The notes below the pieces were generated by a model that did not search any database, had not been told where the DNA came from, and worked only from the letters and a program-made list of their open reading frames with translations. A stretch of DNA of 64,000 bases from Nitzschia sp. DOCU1 (taxonomy: Eukaryota > Bacillariophyta > Bacillariophyceae > Bacillariales > Bacillariaceae), in NCBI GenBank assembly GCA_951394045.1, contig OX595990.1:434001-498000 (forward strand), in the 5' to 3' direction. The position numbers were made by a program, and so were the translations under genes. Positions 1 through 9,300 of the stretch are shown here, in pieces; positions within the stretch are counted from its first letter, which is position 1; each line of letters opens with the position of its first letter.

Positions 1-1313
1 ATTTTCTCCAATCGCGTATTTGATGATGATGCGATTCGTGGTTCGTCTTCTGCCATGTAGACGATTGGATGAAAGAATAACCCATCGATCCGCTTGGCAG
101 CAGCAGCATTGGATGACGATAACAGTTCTTGGATCAACTCCATTTCCTCGGAAGGATCCTCTTGTCCGCGAGGTGGAAAGTGCACCGTGACCAAGACTAG
201 ATCTTCGGGTGACGTATTGCCAGCGATCCAATCCCAAGGATAGTTAGAACGTCCAGTTTTCCCCTTGAATGTAAATCCATCTGTCTTCTTTTGAGTATCC
301 TTCCTATCCACTCGAAAAATGCGAGAAATCCAATCGGTATCCTTTTTGCCTGGATGAGACGTATCAAAAATGGTAATTTGATCGACGGGAAATCCAAAGT
401 TTTGATACAATTGCACCAAGGACTCGGCGGCCGACAATTCTTGTCGTTTTCGACTTTGCCACTTGGACAAGACTTTGTATCCTATATCGACCAATATGAT
501 TTTGGAGGTTGCCTGGATCCGTCGACAAGTCGACAGGAAATCATGCACCAAAAAGTCCAAATCGTGTCCTTCTCCCGTGTTTTTTCGGGTGCTGCTGCGT
601 CGAATCTTGCGCTTCTTCTTCCTTTTCTCATTACAAATCTGCGACACGCTCCCAAAGGGTGGATAAATCGGTTCCAACAGTCCCTGCGGACTTCGTGCCA
701 AGGATCCGCTCGCAAATACGGCACCTAATCCTTGTGGATGGACTTGGAGAGACTGACAAATCTCCTCGTGCCTCGTGGCATTCGTGCTGTGGTGCCGTAT
801 ATCTGGCACCGGAGATCCTGGGTGTTGATTCAACAAGGCATTGTACAAATCCATTTCCGGTAAAAATCGTTCCACGAATCCTCCATAAATCGTTCGGGAC
901 GAAGGTTTCAGGAGCGTACATCCTCTGGCGGCAGCAGAGCCAGCCCCCAGTCGACTGTACTTTAACTGAACGGCATGTTCAATCGTATAGCGTTCAATGC
1001 GAGAGTAGCTATAAAAGCTGTTGAGTTTGTACTGATAGGGGGCTTGTCGTGGCAAGTGAATGATAGTATCGTCAATGATCAGAACATTATCCTTATCCCT
1101 GGGGGGTGGATGCAGCGCACGATAGACCGACCCCAGGAATAACAAGGCCATCAAGGCGGAATTCCAGGATACTCGACCAGTAAGACTACTACTCGTACTA
1201 GCATTAAGAGCATTGCGAGGACTGTTCAAGGGAGGAAACAACATGGTGACGACACTACTAGTGTTGTTCGAGATGAAATGATGTAGTAATGTGCACATTT
1301 CTTCTTCCGCCAT
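1..1313 (-). CDS. Type II membrane protein, unknown function (3' end outside window)
   Basis: Reading the minus strand from the ATG at 1313-1311 gives an open frame of about 437 codons with no stop before the window edge, so the C-terminus lies outside. About 50 residues of Ser/Thr-rich N-terminus precede a single hydrophobic segment (around WNSALMALLFLGSVY), which suggests a signal anchor. The lumenal part has several charged, regular stretches, including ILVDIGYKVLSKW followed by FGFPVDQITIFDTSH. I do not recognise the family. A SAM- or nucleotide-binding fold is possible but unproven. Two CACGTG-containing direct repeats lie just upstream. The other frames here hold only short shadows, so this frame is very probably the real one. 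Confidence 0.7.
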   Translation of the reverse strand, partial: MAEEEMCTLLHHFISNNTSSVVTMLFPPLNSPRNALNASTSSSLTGRVSWNSALMALLFLGSVYRALHPPPRDKDNVLIIDDTIIHLPRQAPYQYKLNSFYSYSRIERYTIEHAVQLKYSRLGAGSAAARGCTLLKPSSRTIYGGFVERFLPEMDLYNALLNQHPGSPVPDIRHHSTNATRHEEICQSLQVHPQGLGAVFASGSLARSPQGLLEPIYPPFGSVSQICNEKRKKKRKIRRSSTRKNTGEGHDLDFLVHDFLSTCRRIQATSKIILVDIGYKVLSKWQSRKRQELSAAESLVQLYQNFGFPVDQITIFDTSHPGKKDTDWISRIFRVDRKDTQKKTDGFTFKGKTGRSNYPWDWIAGNTSPEDLVLVTVHFPPRGQEDPSEEMELIQELLSSSNAAAAKRIDGLFFHPIVYMAEDEPRIASSSNTRLEK

Positions 1314-1420
1314 GGTCGTCGCCCGGGGGCACGCTTTCACGACTTGCGGAGTTTTCGTGTGACTCCTCCCTCCGCCAATGACAGTGAAGTCAAAGTGGTC
1401 GAACGAATAGTTGTCGTCCA

Positions 1421-1545
1421 ATCATCGTGGACTGTGTTTGCTTCCACGTGGAACACGTTTTTAAGGAACGAAGCAAGACGTGTTCGTCCCATCATCGTGC
1501 ACTACCGGCTTCCACGTGGAATACGTTTTAAGGAACGAAGCAAGA
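1421..1545. repeat. Two imperfect direct repeats with CACGTG core
   Basis: Two copies, at about 1421-1477 and 1491-1545, each begin ATCATCGTG, then have GCTTCCACGTGGAA, a short run ending in ACGTTTT, and AAGGAACGAAGCAAGA. The E-box-like CACGTG is intact in both. They sit 110-230 bp upstream of the minus-strand start at 1313 and may be a duplicated promoter element (inference). Confidence 0.6.
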
Positions 1546-1706
1546 ACATTGCCTCCACTACATAGCGGCGTTTCACTATGTGCGTGCGCTACTATCTACC
1601 CCACAACACGATCCAGGTGCTACTCCTCGGGCTCTTTCTTCTCGTTGCCACCGCATTCTCTTGTACTGGGACAGGTTTCCTGGCATCAAAATTACGTGAC
1701 ACCCAT

Positions 1707-3134
1707 TCATTCCCAAGAATCTGTTAAAGGATCTTCTTGGGCATCGTAGAAAATGTCCCCTTCGGTGCTGCTGTCTGAACTTGTTGCACCATTTCGATCC
1801 TCCCCTCCCAAAGTGCTGCTGTCTGAACTTGTTGCACCATTTCGATCCTCCCCTCCCAAAGTGTTGTTAATGTTATGGGTACCACCAGTCTCTGCGGCTA
1901 CTGGAACCGCATCGTTCGCAGCAGTATAATCGTCAAGATCCTCAAAAATCCCATGAGTAGTAGTATCATTTTTGTAATTTCGGCGATTGCTGATGTTTTC
2001 GTTCAAAGCACTTAATAGTTCTTGGTGAAAACTCTTACTTTCGGCACGAAGGGCCGACGTTGCTTGACTGACTTGCCATAGCTCACTTTGCAGCCCATCG
2101 ATTTCTTCACTCAGGAGCCGTGACAACAGTGAGAGATCTCTGCCCGGGAGTTGTGTGCTACGTTCTTGATGGGTGGCGGTAGCGGCAGCCGCAATGGCAG
2201 CCGTGCTGGTACGAACAGCTGGATGCGCTTCACTTGCTGGATGAGAAACTGGTTGTTGGGGTGATGCTCCTCGTTTTGTCTGCCCTAGGCCCTGGATCTC
2301 TTTCACGAGGGTGGCCGTGGCAGCGGCAGCAGTCGGGGGTGCGCTAGTATGTAATGGATGGGGGGCGGTGGCGGCAGCAGCAGTCGTGGCCGTATTGGTA
2401 CGGACAGCTGCTGGACGAAAAGCTGGTTGTTGGGGTGATGCTCCTCGTCTTGTCTTCCCTAGGCCCTGTTGCTCTTTCGCTCGAACCATCTTGATGAGTT
2501 GCAGTACTTCGTTGGACTTTGTAGGATTCCCCTCCATCGTAAAAGAATTCCAATCAGGAATGCGCTTGTGGGCGGGCAAAAAATGCATAATTGCCTGTCT
2601 GTACCCTGTGAGGGTCCGCGATCGCATCCATGTAGGATTGTCCGTCGGCAGCGGATTTTCCTTCCCATACGCCTTCCAGGCCATCCATGCAGCGACCTCT
2701 GTGGGCGTGATTCGACATATTTCCGAGAGTGGAAAGGGATGGCAAGACTCGTACTCTCTTTTGTCACGATGAGACATGAAACTTGCCAATGCATCGTGGT
2801 ACCTCAAAAGGGTGTCCGTTGCTATCCCGATCTGGTCTGAACGAGGCTCCAACGTTGTCCCCACGTGCTCGGGGGAAGAGGAAATTGGAATAAGGCCCAC
2901 ACGTTGCTTCTTGGCTGGCGGGAAATTATCATGTTGTTGCTGTTCTGGTTGTCCCATTTTCGCTTCGCATAACGGGCAGAGAACAAACCCAACGTTGTTC
3001 GTCTCCTTACCGCACGGAACATGGATGTACTTTTGGCAGGCTGGGCACCTGTGTGTGCTGGATGCCATGCCCCCGAATGCACATTGCGGGTTTGCGCAAG
3101 GACCAACTGGGTGTAGGTTGAGATAACTATTCAT
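1707..3134 (-). CDS. Zinc-finger protein with Crypton recombinase-like N-terminal domain (family copy D)
   Basis: About 475 aa from the Met at 3134; the frame is open up to 3212. That Met aligns with the conserved MKSNNK Met of the other family members. The N-terminus has the family zinc-binding module: GPCANPQC, CPACQKYIHVPCGK and CPLCE. A second segment runs from about HDALASFMSHRDKREYESC to NPTKSNEVLQLIKMV. It resembles the SAM-like core-binding region of tyrosine recombinases found in diatom Crypton elements, but no catalytic R-H-R-Y domain follows. An Ala/Thr-rich linker holds an internally duplicated segment (QGLGKTRRGASPQQP and QGLGQTKRGASPQQP). A short coiled coil and an acidic tail with a 48-bp tandem duplication finish the protein. 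It is probably a domesticated or decaying derivative, on the same strand as copy C. Confidence 0.6.
   Translation of the reverse strand: MNSYLNLHPVGPCANPQCAFGGMASSTHRCPACQKYIHVPCGKETNNVGFVLCPLCEAKMGQPEQQQHDNFPPAKKQRVGLIPISSSPEHVGTTLEPRSDQIGIATDTLLRYHDALASFMSHRDKREYESCHPFPLSEICRITPTEVAAWMAWKAYGKENPLPTDNPTWMRSRTLTGYRQAIMHFLPAHKRIPDWNSFTMEGNPTKSNEVLQLIKMVRAKEQQGLGKTRRGASPQQPAFRPAAVRTNTATTAAAATAPHPLHTSAPPTAAAATATLVKEIQGLGQTKRGASPQQPVSHPASEAHPAVRTSTAAIAAAATATHQERSTQLPGRDLSLLSRLLSEEIDGLQSELWQVSQATSALRAESKSFHQELLSALNENISNRRNYKNDTTTHGIFEDLDDYTAANDAVPVAAETGGTHNINNTLGGEDRNGATSSDSSTLGGEDRNGATSSDSSTEGDIFYDAQEDPLTDSWE
1765..1860. repeat. 48-bp exact tandem duplication inside coding sequence
   Basis: Positions 1765-1812 and 1813-1860 are identical. 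They add a second copy of a 16-residue acidic/Ser-rich segment (GGEDRNGATSSDSSTL) to the C-terminus of copy D without changing the frame. Confidence 0.9.
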
Positions 3135-3424
3135 TGTCGTCGTCCTAAAGTTGTGTAACGACCGATGAGAGGTGTTGGACCGACTGGAAGCGAACCGACC
3201 GTCATCTGTCATCGTCGGGTCCGCTTCTGTGATCAGCGTAGGTTTTGACTACATGGACCCCCCCCCCCCGGTCGCTCCCCCCCAAGCTTTTTCGGGAGTG
3301 CCCATCCCCTCTTTTACACCACTTTCCATGTCCGGCGCCACTATCATCATCAAAGCGATGATTCCTTCATTCAATGGCAGGCTCGGGTTCCAATTTTATA
3401 GTACTACTTAGTTGCGTGTTACTA

Positions 3425-5592
3425 CTAAGCTGTATTGCCCGTACATGCCACTGCAACAACAAAACGATCTGGGTGTCGCCCATTCCGATGGTTCTTCTTG
3501 TCGTCCGCCATTCTTTCGAGAATCTTGTGGACACCCTGAGAACCCTCGATATCGTCACCATAAACCTGGTAGACCCTGTCAATAGCCTGCTTCACTGACA
3601 TCCCGCCCCGTCGAACCATATCTGACACAGTTTCCCAAAAGACGTAACGTCTGCTAAATCTATAGTTGGTCCTCTTGCGTTCTTCTTTTGTCACTAAGTA
3701 CGCGGGTTTCCTGCCATCAATACCCGAGTGTATAGCGAACTGGGGTTGGGAGAAAGTGACCCATACTCATTGTCGCCGTCGGGACCTATCGGCGCTGCTG
3801 CCGAGAATGCTTGTTGCTCCCTATCGATCGGCCATCCAAAATTGTTGCTGTTATGAGTGCCACCAGTGGCCACAGCCGTTGCTAACGTATCGTTGGCTGC
3901 ATTGGTAGTTTTTTCGTCTGCCCTCTTCATGTCGTCGTACCTATAGTCACCTTCCGCTGTACCTATCCCGACAACAAGATCCGGGTGTCGCCCCCCGGGT
4001 AGTGCTCTGTCGGCAATCATTTTAACGAGAATATTGGTAACACTCTCGCCATTGCCACCATAGGCCTGGTAGACTTTATCAATCGCCTGCTCCGCTGTCA
4101 TCCCACCCAACTGAACCATACTTGACACAACTTCCCAAAAAACCCTACGTCTCGGTGCAAGTTTCCTGCCACCAAGGCCCGCCACCAACTCGTCCCACAG
4201 CCTGTATAGCGTCCAGGGGCGCGAACAAAGTGGCCCATAGTTGACGCCATCGGGATCTATTTCCGTATGGATTGGCCCTCGGAAAGTGTTGACAAGGGTA
4301 CCACCACCGGCTGCTGCCGTATAATTGTCTGCATTGTTGGTAGTATTTTCGTCCACCTCCTTTTTTTCTTCGTCGTTATCATTACGTTCCGCAGGATGTA
4401 TCCCCACAACAAGATCCGGGTGTCGCCCCTCGGGACGTTTCTTGTCGGCATTCATCATCCTGAGAATATTGGAAACGCGCTCGTCAGTGCCGCCATAGAC
4501 CTGATAGACTTTGTCAATCGCCTGCTCCGCTGTCATCCCGCCCGACCGAACTATATCTGAGACAACTCGCCAAAATACCGTACGTTTATAATATGTGTTC
4601 CTGAATTTGCTGCGTTCATGTTTGGTTAATTGGCACGCAGGTTTCCTGCCATCAACACCGACCACCCATTCCTTCCAAAGAAAGTGCAGAGTCTTGGGAT
4701 GCGAAGTACGGGTTGCATACCTACGGTCATCGGGACCTGTCGATGATTCTTCCGGGAATTGCTGTGGTTCTATATCGGTCGGCCCTCCAGAAGTGTTGTC
4801 ATGGGTAACACCATCGGCCGCCGCGGCCGTCGTCCCTATGATATTGACACCGCTAGCGTCCGCGATCGATGCAGCCGTATCACTGGCTGCATTATTAGTA
4901 TTAGCAGTCTCACCACGATCTGTTCGGAGGTTGTCGTTGTGCGTTTTCAAGGCACGCAGTAGTTCGCGATAGGAACTCTTATTTTCGGCACGAACGTCAG
5001 TGAGTTCTTGCTTGACTTGTCGTAGTTCCTGTTTCAGCTGACTGACTTGAGTCAGGAGCATTGCTACAAACTGCCATGTGTTAACGCTAGGTTCTTGATC
5101 GGTGGAGGTGGAGGTCGAGGTGGGGGTCGAGTCAGAGCGGGAATTAGAATCTGTTTCACTCGCTCGATGACACCTGAGGTATGCCTCCGCCCCTGGATCT
5201 CCTAGTCCATCATGGTTTTCATACACGTCACGGTACTTCTTGGCTGGTGGGGAGTAACCATAATTTTGTTTCAGTTCTGCCGGCCGTCCCCTCTTCGCCT
5301 CCCGCTGATATTCTAGCTGCCTTTCGCATATCGGGCAGAGGACAAACTTAAAGTCGGGTGTCTCCTTGCCGCAAGGAAGATGGATGTTCTTGTGGCAGCA
5401 TGGGCACGTGTGTAGGCTGGGTGCCATGCCCCCGAAAGGGCATTGTGGGTTGGCGCAAGGACCAGATAATTGTGGTTTGTTATTACTCTTCATTGTCGTC
5501 GTCGCGATCCTAAAGTTTTGCAACGACTCTGACGATGAACTTCTTCGTTGGAGCTTCTTGTTGGAGTGAGGAATGAGGGTCACATCAATCAT
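3425..5592 (-). pseudogene. Zinc-finger, coiled-coil, triple GCR1-like domain protein, frameshifted (copy C)
   Basis: The main frame runs 5592-3694 (about 632 aa). It has the zinc module (GPCANPQC, CPCCHKNIHLPCGK, CPICE), a coiled coil around LTQVSQLKQELRQVKQEL, and two GCR1_C-like domains of the pattern LW-E-hVxGhxGRK, FW-hV, GGMTAEQAIDKVYQ-YGG, GRHPDL. The second domain lacks the linker between GRK and FW. A third domain starts at SSLYT but is interrupted: about 20 bp is missing around 3745-3755 compared with copy A, and the frame shifts. The rest (GIDGRKPAYLVTKEERK to 3425) continues in the other frame. GCR1_C is a DNA-binding fold shared by yeast Gcr1 and Crypton proteins, so a nuclear DNA-binding role is inferred. 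The first two domains could still be expressed. Confidence 0.6.
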
Positions 5593-5652
5593 CGTCTTGG
5601 ATTCCTCCTTCGTTCGACGCCTTCCCTGCTTCCGAACCCCCAAAGGGGACAC

Positions 5653-6345
5653 GTCGGGCAGTCAAAAGAGTCTAACAAACAGACAAACATACTGAATACA
5701 ATGGTGGTCGCATGTCGTCTGTCCTACCCCCTATGCCGCCACCGAAACGTCAGCCAGCACGAGCGTTGTCGACTCCTCGCCTTGGAGAAGCGATCCCTCT
5801 CTTTTTCATCACGACCTCTCACACGACGGTATCGATCGATCCATCGCATCCACCACTCTCTATCAGCTAGTTTGTACCCGGGCAGATGCAAATATGAAAA
5901 CGAGCGAAGCGATTCGGGCAGCATATAATACAGGAAAGAGTGTCGCCTTGGATCGCCTCTATAAAATTTACTGTGCTAATAGTAGCGAAAACGATGCTTC
6001 GGTGTATCTTTCCAAGAAGAACAAGAGAAGAGAATAAAGCTGCCAACCGAGGGAAATAACAGTGCCAACTACTAGAGCGGCGAGAACGGTGGCTAGCGCG
6101 AGAACAAGCACATTTATAGACAATACGAATAGATGAGATGCGATCTCCATCATTTAGAAAGGCCCAAGCCTCTAGCATAGCAGAATGGTAGCCTCACACG
6201 ACATGCTGCCCGAATTGCAAGAATATCTTGTTTTGCAAACAGCTCACATTTTTGAAAGAGTTGTCTCGTGAGACGCTTTGCCTCCTCTAGGTACCACTAC
6301 TATTCTGGTTACCCTACTTTGATCATCATCATCATCATCATCACC
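5653..6345. other. Divergent intergenic region
   Basis: This lies between copy C (minus) and the VWD-repeat gene (plus). It holds short ORFs in several frames, of which only the hydrophobic 61-codon one (5968-6153, minus) looks unusual. A run of CAT triplets at about 6321-6344 precedes the chosen start of the next gene. I see no RNA gene. Confidence 0.4.
5968..6153 (-). CDS. Possible small membrane protein (61 aa)
   Basis: Starting MMEIASHLFVLS, this short ORF has one long hydrophobic stretch of about 40 residues (VLVLALATVLAALVVGTV, then LYSLLLFFLERY), enough for one or two membrane passes. I recognise no family. It overlaps a different-frame ORF of no evident character. Length and lack of homology evidence keep confidence low. 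Confidence 0.2.
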   Translation of the reverse strand: MMEIASHLFVLSINVLVLALATVLAALVVGTVISLGWQLYSLLLFFLERYTEASFSLLLAQ

Positions 6346-9300
6346 ATGCAGCTTTTGATTGTTCGAAACGCTCTTGCTACTACAGCTCTGTTGCTCATAA
6401 TCATCCTCTCGTCGGTGCCCAATGGCGTTGACGCCACAGGGGGATGTTGCTCCCAGAAGCAAAAGACCTGCGATGCTACTTGGTGTGGCAATACCCATAG
6501 CGACTGCAAAGCATGCCAAGATCGAACCTTTTTGTGGCTCGCCCAAGAAAACACTGGTTGCGTCGAACGCTTTAGTTCGACCGCATGCTCGAACGATGAC
6601 GATTGCTGCGGCAACTTGCTCTGCATCACCACTTCGACAGGCCTGTTTTCTAGCGCCAAGCGTTGCAAGCATTCAGTCGAGGTTTGTGCTGGGTTCAGCT
6701 TGTTCTTGACTTGTACTGGTAACAAGAATTGCAAATGGGAAAATAGCAAATGTGTTCCAAACTTTGACTACACTATTGATGCCAACGCCGCCATCGTGCT
6801 CAATTCAACCTCTACTGCTGTCGAGGCCGACGCCACTATTGATTTGGGCATTGTAAAAGTGGACTTGGATTCCAATGTGAATCTTCTTGACCGAGAAACC
6901 GGACTTGTTGGAGTCAACGTGGACTTGGATCTCTCGTTGATCCCCTTGGCCACGAATCTAAACCCCGACATTCTCGGCCAGTGCATTGGATATGTCGCTA
7001 GCTTTTGGGGTGAGCCCCACATTCAAACCTTTGATCGTCGCAAGTACGACTGCAAGGGCCACGGCGAGTACATCATGGCCAAAGCGGAAGGTATGTTGGA
7101 GATTCAAGGCCGCTTTGATGTTGCCGTGAGTGGTGACCTCCGAGTCTCTCTGGCTACGGGCGTCGCCGTCAAGTACGAGGCAAACGTGAATGTAGATATT
7201 CCACTCATTCAGGTTGGCTTTGCCGAGTACGAAAGTGGCGATGCGTCCTTGATCCGCCTTCTTGACGTTGATTGTCCTCTTCACCTCTACATTGGAGGTA
7301 TCCTCCAACAAGTTAAGATTGGAGATGTCGTCCACGGCGAAGGATACGTGATCATTGTCACAGAACTCAGTATCGACATCCAATACTTTGACGGCTTGAC
7401 TCCGACCTTGTCCCTCAAGATCATGGCAAATGGTGGTCTTCTTGGACAAGCTGGTTGCGAGTTGAACGTCTTTGTGTGTCTGCCCTTCAACTTGCCGGAC
7501 CTGCTCGAGAGCACTCTTGGTCTTCTTGGAACTCCCAATGGGAACTATGACGATGAGTGGACCGTCCCCGGCACGGGTGAGATCCTGTCTCTTGTCCAAT
7601 TCGACGAGGCGCCCTTTGACTTTTGCACTGGTCACCACTGTGTTAGTCAAGAAGTCGACTCCCTCTTCGTCCACGAAAACACCCACGGAGGATTGTCGTT
7701 TGAAGAAGTCGTCGGTTGCAACGCCGAGTACCCAGGCAGCATTGACATTTCGAATCCACCAACAGCAATCCTTGACATTTGTGGAGAAGATGACAGGATC
7801 TGTTTGACGGAAGGAATCTTGGGCGGAGTCAACGGCGCCAACATGTGCAAGAAATACCAAGAAATGATTGATCTCATCCAAAACACTACTGACTGTCCGT
7901 GCTCTCTATTCAAGATCAATCCATTGAACGTTGTGACTGGCGAAGTGGATTCCATTCTGCCAGACCTTGGTCTTGATCTTCCGAGTATTCCCTTGCTCCA
8001 ACTGGCCTCTGAACTGAACCCAGACATTCTCGGTCAGTGCCTTGGATACGTTGCTAGCTTCTGGGGAGAACCCCACATCCAAACGTTTGATCGTCGCAAG
8101 TATGACTGCAAGGGGCACGGCGAGTTCATCATGGCCAAGGCGGAAGGAAAGTTGGAAATCCAAGGCAGATTCGATGTTGCTCATGACGACCTTCGCGTCT
8201 CTGTGGCCACCGGTGTTGCCATCAAGTACCAAGTGGCACTTGATGTTGATATTCCACTGATCCAAGTCGGCTTTGCCGAGTACAACAGCTCCCAAGACAC
8301 CTTGATCCGTCTTGATGTTGACTGTCCGATCCATCTTTATTTGGATGGAGTCCTTCAGAAGGCCAAGACGGGCGATATCATCCACGGTGAAGGATACGTC
8401 ATTGTCGTCACCGAACTGAGCATCGACATTCAATACTTCGATGGTCTGATTCCTACGCTGTCCCTCAAGATCATGGCTGCTGGAAGTCCCTTTGGGCAAG
8501 CTGGTTGCGAGTTGAATGTCTTTGTGTGTCTGCCCTTCAACTTGCCCGACCTGCTCGAGAGCACTCTTGGTCTTCTTGGAACTCCCAATGGGAACTATGA
8601 CGATGAGTGGACCATCCCCGGCACCGGTGAGATCCTGTCGTTGATCCAATTCGACGAAGCCCCCTTTGACTTTTGCACCACCCACCTCTGCGTCAGCGAC
8701 TTTGTCGACTCTCTCTTTGTTCACGAAGACGCCCACGGGGGATTGTCGTTTGAAGAAATCGTCGGCTGCAATGCCGAATACCCCGGTGGCATTGACTTGT
8801 CTAGTCCTCCGACCGAGATCGTGGATATCTGCGGAAAAGACGACAGGATCTGTCTGACCGAAGGTATCTTGGGTGGCGTGGACGGCGCCAACATGTGCAA
8901 GCAGTATCAAACTATGATCGACTTGATCCAGAACACAACCGAGTGCCCGTGCTCAATTTTCAAGGTGAATCCACTGGATGTGGTCAGCGGCCTTATTGAC
9001 TCCGTCCTTCCCCAGCAAAACCTCGAGATTTGCCTCGGAGGTGGCATCAAGGTTTTGGAAGAGCAAACGGAACCACATCTACCTGTGGGAGCAATCACCG
9101 CCTCCAACCATACTGGTTTGACAGTTGACATTACGATCAAGCAGCTGTGGAAGGGAGAAGGAAATGGAGAAACGATCAGCTGGATCTCACCAGTCTTTCG
9201 TCAAGGGGGACAAGACTTTGTGTGCAACACCGACCGAGACAAAAGGGAGAATGTTGCATGGGCCAAAGTGAATACCTACACGGCGGAGTGCAACGCGGAG

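Noticed and set aside
6958..8910. Long minus-strand ORFs (307 and 334 codons) within the VWD gene
   Set aside because: Both repeat with the VWD domain period, as expected of antisense shadows of duplicated coding sequence.
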